A stretch of DNA of 64,000 nt from Bacteroidota bacterium. Lineage in GTDB: Bacteria > Bacteroidota > Bacteroidia > Chitinophagales > LD1. The notes below the pieces were generated by a model. That model was given only the letters and a program-made list of their open reading frames with translations, was not told the DNA's origin and made no database searches. Location: contig CANJZE010000014.1 of NCBI GenBank assembly GCA_947479455.1, forward strand, positions 45,235-109,234, in the 5' to 3' direction. Position numbers and translations under genes: made by a program. Positions 48,357-57,813 of this stretch are shown one piece after another. Each line of letters starts with the position of its first letter. Within the stretch, counting starts at the first letter, position 1.

Positions 48357-50054
48357 TTACTCTTTTACTATTCTCTGTGTTTTTTCCCAATCCTTGCCTT
48401 TTACTTTAAGAAGATAAACACCGCTTGGTAAAGCGGCTATGTTTAACTCTGCGTTCTTTGCCTCTATATTTTGTTGTAGCAATTGCTCACCAAGAAGATT
48501 ATAAATAGTAAGGGTTTGTATGGTTTGCTCTGAGATAATAGCTAAGCAACCAGTGGTTGGATTTGGATAAATTTTTATTAGTATCGATGCATCTATAGAG
48601 GAACTCACCGAGACTCCAATGTTGAAAGGAGCTAACTTCAAAACAAAAATATTACTTCTTAAAGTATCGGCAGTAAGGTATGCAGTGTCAGTACCCGGAT
48701 TAAAATCGACAGTGAAATTGAAAAGTCCCGTGCTATAAAGATTACCTGCACCATCTATGGTTATTGAGAAACCCTCATCATGTCCCACACTACCGATATC
48801 TTTAGCCCATATATAATGCCCTGAAGAATCTAATTTGGAAATAAAAATCTGGTGAGGTCCATTGGAATATAAATATGCGATGCCAGTATCAGGATTAAAA
48901 TCAGCAGTAACATCGAAACGTCCTATTGTATAAATATTATTTGCTGTATCGATAACTATTCCGGTACCATTTGTAAGACCAGTAGTTGCACCAATACTTT
49001 TCACCCATACATAATTACCCGAAGCATCTAATTTAGAAATGAACGCATCTTCATAGCCACTTGCTAGTATGTTTGCCGTGTTTGACCCCGGGTCAAAATC
49101 AACTGTGTCGCCAAAATAACCTGTTGTATACACATTACCGGATGCATCTATTGCTATAGCAGCACCGCCTTCACTACCAACCCCTCCCATGCCTTTTGCC
49201 CAAACATAGTTACCAGCGGAATCCAACTTGGAAACAAAAATATCCCAGTTACCATGCCCAGTCAGATTGGCTATACCAATACCCGGGTCAAAGTCAACAG
49301 TTCCCCCGAATTGCCCGCTTGTATAAATATTGCCTAAAGCATCCAAAGCTATGGCATAACCATAACTGCCGCTGTAGCCTATGGTTTGGGGCTTCATATA
49401 TTTTGCCCAAATAAAATTACCTGTTGAATCTAATTTAGAAACAAAAGTACCCTGACCATTGGTAATACCCAAGTTGGATATACCTGCACCGGGATCAAAA
49501 TCAACTATACCGGCAAAATATCCTGTGGAATAAATGTTGCCTACCCTATCTAATTTTATACCCTCCCCACCGTCTGCAAAATTACCACCAATTCTTTTAG
49601 CCCAAACAAAATTACCTGAAGCGTCTAGCTTTAGGATGAAAATGTCAAGGTTATGGGCTACAAGAGGTATTAACCCTATACCCGGATCAAAATCTACCGT
49701 ATCCCGAAATGAGCCCGTAACATAAACATTGCCTGATTCATCAACCGCAATACATGCACTTTCATCATGTTTTCCCCCACCTATACTTTTAGCCCATACA
49801 TAGTTGCCGTTGACATCTAATTTGGAAATAAAGATATCATCGCTCCCGTTCGAAATTAAGTTAGCTACACTTACACCAGGGTCAAAATCTACTGTATCGT
49901 TAAAATTTCCGGTGGTATAAACATTACCTGTGGCATCTACGGTTATAAAATTCCCTTCGCTAAAACCACCTGTCATCGCTTTCGCCCATGCATAATATTG
50001 AGCATTGACAAAAGCACACTGCAAACAAAGCACCGAAAAAATTATTCTTTTCAT
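48357..50054 (-). CDS. SBBP-type beta-propeller repeat protein with T9SS type A sorting domain
   Basis: About 9 repeats of YVWAKSIGG...IAVDxxGNVYTTGxFxDTVDFDPG; C-term IYPNPTTGCLAIISEQTIQTLTIYNLLGEQLLQQ...LPSGVYLLKVKGKDWEKTQRIVKE. Confidence 0.88.
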   Translation of the reverse strand: MKRIIFSVLCLQCAFVNAQYYAWAKAMTGGFSEGNFITVDATGNVYTTGNFNDTVDFDPGVSVANLISNGSDDIFISKLDVNGNYVWAKSIGGGKHDESACIAVDESGNVYVTGSFRDTVDFDPGIGLIPLVAHNLDIFILKLDASGNFVWAKRIGGNFADGGEGIKLDRVGNIYSTGYFAGIVDFDPGAGISNLGITNGQGTFVSKLDSTGNFIWAKYMKPQTIGYSGSYGYAIALDALGNIYTSGQFGGTVDFDPGIGIANLTGHGNWDIFVSKLDSAGNYVWAKGMGGVGSEGGAAIAIDASGNVYTTGYFGDTVDFDPGSNTANILASGYEDAFISKLDASGNYVWVKSIGATTGLTNGTGIVIDTANNIYTIGRFDVTADFNPDTGIAYLYSNGPHQIFISKLDSSGHYIWAKDIGSVGHDEGFSITIDGAGNLYSTGLFNFTVDFNPGTDTAYLTADTLRSNIFVLKLAPFNIGVSVSSSIDASILIKIYPNPTTGCLAIISEQTIQTLTIYNLLGEQLLQQNIEAKNAELNIAALPSGVYLLKVKGKDWEKTQRIVKE

Positions 50055-50111
50055 GGTCGATTACTTCTTTGTTGATATTTCTCCAACAACAAAGACAACC
50101 CCAATATAAAC

Positions 50112-50143
50112 AAAAAAGGCGCGAATCTCTTCGCGCCTTTTTT
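50112..50143 (-). terminator. Intrinsic terminator downstream of rho
   Basis: AAAAAAGGCGCGAA-TCTC-TTCGCGCCTTTTTT. Confidence 0.8.
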
Positions 50144-50164
50144 AATTATAGTAGTTCTGTTCTC

Positions 50165-51748
50165 TTACGAATTCATCGCAATCAAAAACTCCTCGTTGGT
50201 TTTAGTGCCCTTCATCTGCTGCATTAAAAAGTTCATAGCTTCCTGCGAGTTCATTTCGGCAATATGGTTTCTCAAAATCCACATGCGCTGCAACACATCT
50301 TTATCGAGCAGCAAATCATCTCTGCGGGTTGAAGAAGAAACAATATCAATAGCAGGGTAAATTCTGCGGTTCGAAAGTTTGCGGTCGAGCTGCAACTCCA
50401 TATTACCCGTTCCTTTAAACTCTTCAAAAATTACTTCATCCATTTTAGAACCGGTATCAATCAAAGCGGTTGCAAGAATAGTCAGTGAACCACCGTTTTC
50501 AATTTTGCGTGCCGCACCAAAAAACTGTTTCGGCTTTTGCATGGCATTAGCTTCCACACCGCCCGAGAGCACCTTACCCGATGAAGGAGCCACCGTGTTA
50601 TACGCACGCGCCAAACGGGTAATGGAATCGAGCAATATCACCACATCGTGTCCGCACTCTACTAATCGTTTTGCTTTCTGCAACACAATGCTCGAAATCT
50701 TCACGTGCTTTTCAGCAGGCTCGTCAAACGTAGAAGCAATTACTTCGGCATTTACATTGCGCTCCATATCCGTTACTTCCTCGGGGCGTTCGTCAATCAG
50801 CAACACAATCAAATAAACCTCGGGGTGATTTTTGGCAATAGCGTTGGCAATTTCTTTTAAGATAGTAGTCTTACCTGTTTTCGGCTGACTCACAATCATT
50901 CCACGCTGTCCTTTTCCAATTGGAGTAAAAAGGTCAACAATTCGTGTAGTTAATTCCGTTGGTTTGGTAAACAGGTTCAGTTTTTCCTGCGGAAAAAGTG
51001 GAGTCAGGTAATCGAACGACACACGGTCACGCACTGCTTCAGGCGAACGACCATTGAGCAAATCAACTTTCAATAAGGCAAAATATTTTTCACCGCTCTT
51101 TGGAGGGCGAATGTATCCGCGCACGGTATCACCGGTTTTTAAACCAAACAATTTTATTTGCGAAGGCGATACATAAATATCATCGGGCGAAGAAAGATAA
51201 CTGTAATCCGAAGAGCGAAGGAAACCATAACCATCGGGCATCATTTCCAAAACGCCTTCTCCTTCTATAATAGCATCGGCTTCCACACTGAAAATATCGG
51301 CACCTTTGCGCTGCTGCTCACCGCCACTGCTGCGCTCGTAGTTCGAAGTGTTTTCGTACGTAGTATGTTCTTCGTGTTGGTTGTTAGCGCTGTTGTTGGT
51401 ATTACTGTTCTGTGTAGAAGTGGTTGTGTTTCCGTCCACTGCTTTTTCAACCGTATCTTCAATTGGTTTCTGCTCACTGGCGGGGCGAAACAAATTGTCT
51501 TCGTCTTTTTCTGTCTTCTCCTTTAAATCGGGGTCAATTGGTTTGCGCGCTCTTGGCGGACGTTTGGTTTTATCCTTTGCAGGCTCAACAGTTTCTGTTG
51601 TGGCTGCCGGAGCAAGCGCCTGTGCATCGAGCACTTTTAAAATAAGCTCTTGCTTTTCGAGCTTGTCAGTTCCTTTGATTTTTAATTTATCTGCAATTTC
51701 TTTTAGCTCGGGCAGAATCATGTCGTTCAACTGAAGAATGTCGTACAT
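50165..51748 (-). CDS. rho: Transcription termination factor Rho, with N-terminal Asn/Thr/Gln-rich insertion
   Basis: [67 protein letters not shown]; insertion [40 protein letters not shown]. Confidence 0.96.
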   Translation of the reverse strand: MYDILQLNDMILPELKEIADKLKIKGTDKLEKQELILKVLDAQALAPAATTETVEPAKDKTKRPPRARKPIDPDLKEKTEKDEDNLFRPASEQKPIEDTVEKAVDGNTTTSTQNSNTNNSANNQHEEHTTYENTSNYERSSGGEQQRKGADIFSVEADAIIEGEGVLEMMPDGYGFLRSSDYSYLSSPDDIYVSPSQIKLFGLKTGDTVRGYIRPPKSGEKYFALLKVDLLNGRSPEAVRDRVSFDYLTPLFPQEKLNLFTKPTELTTRIVDLFTPIGKGQRGMIVSQPKTGKTTILKEIANAIAKNHPEVYLIVLLIDERPEEVTDMERNVNAEVIASTFDEPAEKHVKISSIVLQKAKRLVECGHDVVILLDSITRLARAYNTVAPSSGKVLSGGVEANAMQKPKQFFGAARKIENGGSLTILATALIDTGSKMDEVIFEEFKGTGNMELQLDRKLSNRRIYPAIDIVSSSTRRDDLLLDKDVLQRMWILRNHIAEMNSQEAMNFLMQQMKGTKTNEEFLIAMNS

Positions 51749-52044
51749 ACTATTTGGTTTAATGGTAAAATTTTTATTGGATTGATAAGAGCAGGGTAAA
51801 CATCACGAAAAACATTCGCAGCAAATCACGTGGTTAAAATACTTTTCGAGATTTTTTATTTAGAACGAAACTTTAGTTGGAATGAACTAAACGCTGCGAG
51901 AATTATTTCGGATAACAATGCAATGTTAGGCAAAGTTTCCGACTCACCAAATGTTTCTCTTCAAATAAGAACGAACCTTTTGCACAATGAAATCATACAG
52001 GTTTTGAGAATTACTATAGCCATTTATAACTATATACAAATCGG

Positions 52045-52173
52045 TATGTCATGCTGAATGCAGGCTTTGTGAAATGAAGCATCTTGTATTGATGAACTCG
52101 AAATACAAGTTCTCCCGCAAAGCAGGAGCGGGACCGGCCCTCACTTCGGAAACCTTCGTTCGGGATGACAAAC
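52045..52173. repeat. Intergenic element of the GTCATGCTGA...GGGATGACA class
   Basis: TGTCATGCTGAATGCAGGC...GAAGCATCTTGTATT...AAATACAAGTTCTCCCGC...GCGGGA...CGTTCGGGATGACAAAC with internal inverted segments. Confidence 0.7.
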
Positions 52174-52195
52174 TTCTTTAAAGAGAATGTGAAAC

Positions 52196-52226
52196 AAAAA
52201 ATCCTTCCCGTTTTTTCGGGAAGGAT
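52196..52226 (-). terminator. Intrinsic terminator downstream of dnaA
   Basis: ATCCTTCCCG-TTTTTT-CGGGAAGGAT; U-tract on the minus strand. Confidence 0.8.
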
Positions 52227-52276
52227 TCTGTATTTGTATTGTCTTAATACTCAATACTAATTACTCAATGCTGTTT

Positions 52277-53722
52277 TTAAGAAATACTCATTTGAATTTT
52301 CTTCTGAATATCGGCTACTGCTTCTCTGAACTCCTGGTCAGTATCAATCAAATTTTGAACCGCCTGACAAGAGTGAATAACTGTAGAGTGGTCTCTTCCG
52401 CCAAAATGTTTTCCAATAACCTTAAGCGAATTCTTGGTGTAGTTTTTTGCTAAGAACATAGACAACTGACGCGCCTGAACAATCATACGCTTTCTTGTCT
52501 TCTCGCGAAGCATATCCACGTTTACACTAAAATAATCGCAAACAGTTTTTTGTATGTAGTCAATAGAAACCTCGCGCGAAATGCTCTTCACAAAGTTCTT
52601 GATAATCTTCTTCGCTAAATCCAAATCAACTTCTTTCTTATTTAAAGAAGCCTGTGCCAGCAATGAAATCAAAGCGGCTTCCAGTTCACGAACGTTGGTG
52701 TTGATGTTGTAAGCCACAAACTCAACTACCTCACGCGGCAACTCAATTCCATCGGCATACATTTTCTTTTCAAGAATAGCGATGCGGGTTTCAAAATCAG
52801 GAATTTGCAAATCTGCACTCAATCCCCATTTAAAACGGCTCAGCAATCTTTCTTCCATTCCTTCTAAATCTCTTGGAGGACGGTCAGTGGTCAACACTAA
52901 CTGTTTTCCGTTTTGATGTAAGTGATTAAAAATGTGGAAGAAAATATCCTGCGTCTTTTCTTTGTTACCGAAGAACTGAATATCGTCCATCAACAATACA
53001 TCAATCAATTGATAGAAGTGAACGAAGTCATTCACCGAGTTGTTTTTTACCGCATCAAAAAACTGATTGGTAAATTTTTCACTCGATACATATAATACTG
53101 TCTTGTTCGGAAAGTTTGCTTTCACTTCGTTACCTATAGCTTGTGCTAAGTGCGTTTTACCCAAACCAACTCCTCCGTAAATAACCAAAGGATTGAAGGC
53201 AGTGCCTCCGGGTTTTTGAGCAACTGCGTAACCCGCGCTGCGCGCTAAGCGATTGCAATCACCTTCCACATACGAATCGAAATTGTAGTTCGCATTCAAC
53301 TGCGGGTCAACATTAATTTTTTTCAAACCCGGAATAATAAAGGGGTTTTTAATTTGATTTCCATTTAGGAAATAAGGAAACCCAACTTCGGGATTCTGAT
53401 TGTTTCCTGAATTTTGGTTCGGATAATCAACTGTAGAAGGTGTGTTCGCGTTCGAAGAATTTTCTACTACTATTCGGTATTCCAACTGCGCGTTGTTGCC
53501 CAACTCGCGTTTAACTGTTTTGCGCAACAACGAAACATAATGCTCTTCCAGCCACTCGTAAAAAAACTGTGACGGTACCTGAATAGTGAGAACAGTTCCA
53601 TTTAATTCTACTGGTCTTATCGGTTCGAACCACGTTTTAAAACTTTGTGCACTTACGTTGTCTTTGATTATTTCGAGGCAGCTGTTCCAAACGCTGTTAG
53701 CCGATTTTTCTTTCATGCTCAC
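52277..53722 (-). CDS. dnaA: Chromosomal replication initiator protein DnaA
   Basis: LVIYGGVGLGKTHLAQAIGNEV; VLLMDDIQFFGNKEKTQ; C-term GKHFGGRDHSTVIHSCQAV DnaA signature. Confidence 0.97.
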   Translation of the reverse strand: MSMKEKSANSVWNSCLEIIKDNVSAQSFKTWFEPIRPVELNGTVLTIQVPSQFFYEWLEEHYVSLLRKTVKRELGNNAQLEYRIVVENSSNANTPSTVDYPNQNSGNNQNPEVGFPYFLNGNQIKNPFIIPGLKKINVDPQLNANYNFDSYVEGDCNRLARSAGYAVAQKPGGTAFNPLVIYGGVGLGKTHLAQAIGNEVKANFPNKTVLYVSSEKFTNQFFDAVKNNSVNDFVHFYQLIDVLLMDDIQFFGNKEKTQDIFFHIFNHLHQNGKQLVLTTDRPPRDLEGMEERLLSRFKWGLSADLQIPDFETRIAILEKKMYADGIELPREVVEFVAYNINTNVRELEAALISLLAQASLNKKEVDLDLAKKIIKNFVKSISREVSIDYIQKTVCDYFSVNVDMLREKTRKRMIVQARQLSMFLAKNYTKNSLKVIGKHFGGRDHSTVIHSCQAVQNLIDTDQEFREAVADIQKKIQMSIS

Positions 53723-53888
53723 TAATTCTTTAAAGGGTGGACTAAATAATGTGTGTGTCGTAAGACAACGTGAAAATGAAGAAAAGAAAGTTTACAAAAA
53801 AATTTTTTGCGTTTGTTTTTGTAAATATTTTTTCGAAAAAAAGATTTTGTTATCCTTCTTTTTTCAATAAAATATTTTAGTTAGGCAC

Positions 53889-54806
53889 TCACTTCGAAAT
53901 CAATTGCGGTGCTCCAGGCAACAAAATTCCTTTCCGTTTTTTCTCGAAATAAAAATCTAAACGTCCGAGATAAATTCCTGCCCATCCCACTTGATTCACC
54001 AGAACCTTTGCTCCGTCTGCGTTTGCAAATTCATCGGGCTTCGTAAAAAAGGTGTGTGTGTGTCCTCCTAAAATCAAATCAATATTTTTTGATTGATACG
54101 CCAGGTCCATATCGCTCACTTTTTTCTCATCGTATTTATAACCGATATGCGAAAGACAAATTACTAAATCGCAATCTTGTTCATACTTTAAATGTTTCGC
54201 CATTTTATTCGCATTCACAATTGGGTCGTTGTATCGAACCCCACCGAAAGATTCTTTCGGCACTAATCCTTGTAATTCTATTCCAATTCCAAACACGCCC
54301 ACTTTAACATCATCATACTTGAAAATTTTGTGTGTTTGAATTTTTCCTTCCATTACCGTATCCGTAAAATCGTAGTTGCAATTCAAAAACGGAAATGATG
54401 CATGCGTCAACTGTTTTACAAATCCATCGAGACCTGCATCAAAATCATGATTGCCGAGTGTTGAAGCATCATACTTCATTTCGCTCATCAACTTAAATTC
54501 CAATTCACCACCATATTTATTGAAGTAAGGAGTGCCCTGCCAAATATCACCAACATCTAAAAGCAAAACATTTTTTTCTTGCTTACGAATTTCATTGAGC
54601 AAAACTGCGCGCTGTGCAAAACCTCCAAGCCCCTGATATTTTCCGCCATCCATGGGGAAAGGTTCAATGCGGCTGTGCTGATCGTTAGTATGAAGAATCG
54701 TGATTTTCCGTGCATCCCCTTTTGCAAATGCTTCGAGCGGAAAACTTCCTGCACCAATCAATACGCCTGCTGCTATCGAATTTTGTATGAACTCTCTGCG
54801 TTTCAT
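53889..54806 (-). CDS. Metallophosphatase, N-terminal (catalytic) half of a split 5'-nucleotidase; Tat-like signal
   Basis: MKRREFIQNSIAAG; ITILHTNDQHSRIEPFPMDGG; LLLDVGDIWQGTPYF; STLGNHDFDAGLDGF; LILGGHTHTFF. Confidence 0.88.
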   Translation of the reverse strand: MKRREFIQNSIAAGVLIGAGSFPLEAFAKGDARKITILHTNDQHSRIEPFPMDGGKYQGLGGFAQRAVLLNEIRKQEKNVLLLDVGDIWQGTPYFNKYGGELEFKLMSEMKYDASTLGNHDFDAGLDGFVKQLTHASFPFLNCNYDFTDTVMEGKIQTHKIFKYDDVKVGVFGIGIELQGLVPKESFGGVRYNDPIVNANKMAKHLKYEQDCDLVICLSHIGYKYDEKKVSDMDLAYQSKNIDLILGGHTHTFFTKPDEFANADGAKVLVNQVGWAGIYLGRLDFYFEKKRKGILLPGAPQLISK

Positions 54807-54834
54807 TTTCTCATTTACTAATTTCCGAATTTAC

Positions 54835-55602
54835 TCATTCTGTTTTCTGTACTCTTCCGTCAATTATACTTTTAATATGTTCTCCTTTTGTATTCATTTC
54901 TTTCAATCCATCAATAAGAGCATCGCGCAAACTTTTTTTCAGAATTGCCTTTGGCAAATACGAAAGCATAATGCAGTTATCACCGCCTTGCGCCAAATAA
55001 TCTGAAACTGCAATGGTGTAATTTTTATTCAAGTCGAGTGGTTCGCCATTTATAAAAACATCAAACGCTTTTTCCTTGTTGAATTTGTATCGGGCTCCGC
55101 TAATCTGCCAGCCGCCTTTAAACGCCATGTAATTAAAAAGAGTGTCGAGTGTTTTTCCGTTCACGGTCATTATATCAATCAGGTTTTCAAAAGGCATCAA
55201 CTCAATTATTTTTCCCAGAGTAATATTTCCTTTGGGTAAATTTGGTAAGCGAATTCCTCCATTGTTTAGAAAAGTAAAATCAACCTTGCAGTTGCAGTAA
55301 TCCTGACTCTTTTTCAAAACCAGGTCGCACATCAAATTTCCTAAATCACTTTCAGGAACTGATTTCGTAAGGATGGTATCTGAAATACAAAGCACCACAT
55401 TCATCTCCTTGTCAAGCGAATCTTTGTAAGGGCGAATGATGGCAGCAATCTTTTCATCGCTGGGCGAATTCGGATTGAGCCGTTCTTCTTTGAATTTGTA
55501 TTCAGTAACAATGTAGTGCTTGGTGCATGAAGACAACGCCCCCAACCCCCCGAAGGGGGCTATAAAGACAAGCAGCCGTAAAAATTTAAACACAGTTTTC
55601 AT
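54835..55602 (-). CDS. 5'-nucleotidase C-terminal domain lipoprotein
   Basis: Lipobox ALSSC; ESDLGNLMCDLVLKKSQ...DFTFLNNGGIRLPNLPKGNITLGKIIELMPFENLIDIMTVNGKTL; start at MKTVFKFLR avoids overlap with the mutase gene. Confidence 0.85.
   Translation of the reverse strand: MKTVFKFLRLLVFIAPFGGLGALSSCTKHYIVTEYKFKEERLNPNSPSDEKIAAIIRPYKDSLDKEMNVVLCISDTILTKSVPESDLGNLMCDLVLKKSQDYCNCKVDFTFLNNGGIRLPNLPKGNITLGKIIELMPFENLIDIMTVNGKTLDTLFNYMAFKGGWQISGARYKFNKEKAFDVFINGEPLDLNKNYTIAVSDYLAQGGDNCIMLSYLPKAILKKSLRDALIDGLKEMNTKGEHIKSIIDGRVQKTE
55538..55560. repeat. GCCCCCTTCGGGGGGTTGGGGGC repeat inside signal-peptide coding sequence
   Basis: Minus strand GCCCCCTTCGGGGGGTTGGGGGC encodes APFGGLGA of the lipoprotein signal. 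Confidence 0.75.
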
Positions 55603-55642
55603 AATAGAAAAATGGTCTGATCTTCGGTGCAGACCCGAGAGA

Positions 55643-57190
55643 TTATCCTTGATACTCTCCGTAAATCTCTCTGAGCGAATCTGCAATTTCTCCAAGCGTT
55701 GCATAATTTTCTACCGCTTCAATTACAAACGGAATTATATTTTTTTCTTCGCGGCTTGCCTCTTTAATACTTTTCAAACTCAGCTTTACTTTTTCATTAT
55801 TTCTTCTCGCTCGAAGCTTCGCTAACTTATCAGATTGAATTTTGCGGATTGAATCATCTATACGAAGAAGTCCCGTTGGTATTCCTTCTTTTTCCGCAAA
55901 TTGATTTACGCCTACAATTATTTTTCCTTTCGACTCAACTGCCTGCTGATAAGTATAGGATGCGCGCGCAATTTCATTTTGCATAAATCCTTGTTCAATC
56001 GCTGCAACGCTTCCACCCATTTCATCAATGCGCTGAATGTATTTCCAAGCGGCTTCTTCAATTTGATCGGTAAGTGTTTCAATAAAATAAGAACCCGCAA
56101 GCGGGTCAACGGTTTCTGTTACACCGCTTTCGTAACCAATAATCTGTTGTGTGCGCAATGCAACTTTTGCTGCTTCTTCGGTTGGGAGAGAAAGCGCTTC
56201 ATCATATCCGTTGGTATGTAATGATTGTGTGCCTCCTAAAACTGCCGCCAATGCCTGAAGTGTAACTCGTGAAATATTATTCTTCGGTTGTTGTGCAGTT
56301 AGCGTGCTTCCACCGGTTTGTGTATGAAAGCGCAACATTTGCGCTTTTGCATCATTAGCACCTAAGTCTGTTGTAATCTTTGCCCACATTCTTCGCGCAG
56401 CGCGGAACTTAGCCACTTCTTCAAAAAAATTATTGTGTGCATTGAAGAAGAAAGAAAGCCGCTGACCAAACTGATTGATGTCTAATCCTTTTTTCTGTGC
56501 GGCAATACAATATGCTTTTCCGTTGCTCAAGGTAAACGCAATTTCCTGCACAGCAGTTGAACCGGCTTCACGAATGTGATAACCTGAAATTGAAATCGTA
56601 TTCCACTTCGGTACTTCGGTGTTACAGTATTCAAAAATATCGGTAATAATTTTCATGCTCGGCTTTGGCGGATAGATATAAGTGCCGCGTGCCGCATATT
56701 CTTTCAGAATATCGTTTTGAATAGTGCCTGATATTTTTTTCAAATCGGCTCCCTGTTTTTTGGCGAGAGCTATATATAAGGAGAGCAAAATGTAAGCGGT
56801 AGAATTAATCGTCATTGAAGTGGAAACATCTTCCAATTTAATTCCCTGAAAGAGAACTTCCATATCTTCCAGTGAGTCAATCGCTACTCCTACTTTTCCA
56901 ACTTCGCCTTCGGCAAGTGCATGGTCACTATCGTAACCTATTTGTGTAGGCAAATCGAACGCCACACTTAAGCCATTTACTCCCTGACTCAACAAATAAT
57001 GATACCGCTTGTTACTTTCCTCTGCAGTAGAGAAGCCCGCATACTGACGCATGGTCCATAACTTGCTGCGATACATTTCAGAATGAACACCGCGCGTAAA
57101 AGGGAATTTGCCCGGCTCCCCAACTTCTCCTTTATATAAGGAGTAAACTCTCTGAATCTCTATTCCGCTATCGGTGGTAAATTTTTTCAT
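55643..57190 (-). CDS. Methylmalonyl-CoA mutase, catalytic subunit lacking a B12-binding domain
   Basis: [62 protein letters not shown]; 515 aa, ends before any DxHxxG motif. Confidence 0.92.
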   Translation of the reverse strand: MKKFTTDSGIEIQRVYSLYKGEVGEPGKFPFTRGVHSEMYRSKLWTMRQYAGFSTAEESNKRYHYLLSQGVNGLSVAFDLPTQIGYDSDHALAEGEVGKVGVAIDSLEDMEVLFQGIKLEDVSTSMTINSTAYILLSLYIALAKKQGADLKKISGTIQNDILKEYAARGTYIYPPKPSMKIITDIFEYCNTEVPKWNTISISGYHIREAGSTAVQEIAFTLSNGKAYCIAAQKKGLDINQFGQRLSFFFNAHNNFFEEVAKFRAARRMWAKITTDLGANDAKAQMLRFHTQTGGSTLTAQQPKNNISRVTLQALAAVLGGTQSLHTNGYDEALSLPTEEAAKVALRTQQIIGYESGVTETVDPLAGSYFIETLTDQIEEAAWKYIQRIDEMGGSVAAIEQGFMQNEIARASYTYQQAVESKGKIIVGVNQFAEKEGIPTGLLRIDDSIRKIQSDKLAKLRARRNNEKVKLSLKSIKEASREEKNIIPFVIEAVENYATLGEIADSLREIYGEYQG

Positions 57191-57202
57191 GCTTTTGAAA
57201 TC

Positions 57203-57736
57203 TTAAAACAACTGTCTGCATTCGGCTTTCAAAAACTCAAGAGCATGTTCAGTGGGTAAAGGCATGTTAGCGTTTTGTATTCCGGTGAATAGCGCATTTA
57301 TAAATTGTCCCGCGCTTGCATCGGAAGGTAATTGTGTTCCGAAGAGATTCACGGTCTTTGTCATTTCTTCTTTTGCCTGCACAATTAAATTCCATGCGTT
57401 GCTAGAAACGTAAATTTGCTGAGAGAGGTTATGTTCAAACTCTTCACGAATGTTTTTTACCATGGCATATTGCAATTCGCTAGCCAGCATATCTGGTGTG
57501 CGCACTCTTGAAATAACCGAGAGAAAATTGATGCGCTCTAAAAAAAGTGATAAGCGTTCATACGCCTGCAAACGCAGTTGCACAATGTCTTTATCGCGAC
57601 TTAATTTCAGTTCAATGGCTTTGGCGGTTATTTCGCGCTGCATGTAACGCGTAAGCAAAAAGTAAGCAGTCACAAAAACAATGAGTGCAGGCAAAGTGTA
57701 TTTGAGAATTTCGAGAAGAGCGTTTGCGATTTCCAT
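57203..57736 (-). CDS. Conserved single-TM hypothetical protein
   Basis: N-terminal TM (ILKYTLPALIVFVTAYFLLTRYM) then a helical soluble region; start likely MEIANALL. Confidence 0.6.
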   Translation of the reverse strand: MEIANALLEILKYTLPALIVFVTAYFLLTRYMQREITAKAIELKLSRDKDIVQLRLQAYERLSLFLERINFLSVISRVRTPDMLASELQYAMVKNIREEFEHNLSQQIYVSSNAWNLIVQAKEEMTKTVNLFGTQLPSDASAGQFINALFTGIQNANMPLPTEHALEFLKAECRQLF

Positions 57737-57769
57737 AATGATGATTGCAATAATAAGGGAGAAATACAA

Positions 57770-57812
57770 GATTCCTCATCCCGATGAAATCGGGACTCGG
57801 AATGACAAAAAC
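57770..57812. repeat. Intergenic element ATTCCTCATCCCGAT-GAA-ATCGGGACTCGGAATGACA
   Basis: Nested palindrome CCCGAT/ATCGGG and ATTCC/GGAAT. Confidence 0.75.
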
Positions 57813-57813
57813 A

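Noticed and set aside
48357-50054. Periodic repeats as a possible CRISPR or tandem DNA array
   Set aside because: They are protein-level beta-propeller-like repeats in one long ORF with degenerate DNA.
53723-53888. AT-rich gap upstream of dnaA as oriC
   Set aside because: AT-rich but I saw no cluster of TTATNCACA boxes; Bacteroidota origins need not adjoin dnaA. GC-skew on the full chromosome would decide.
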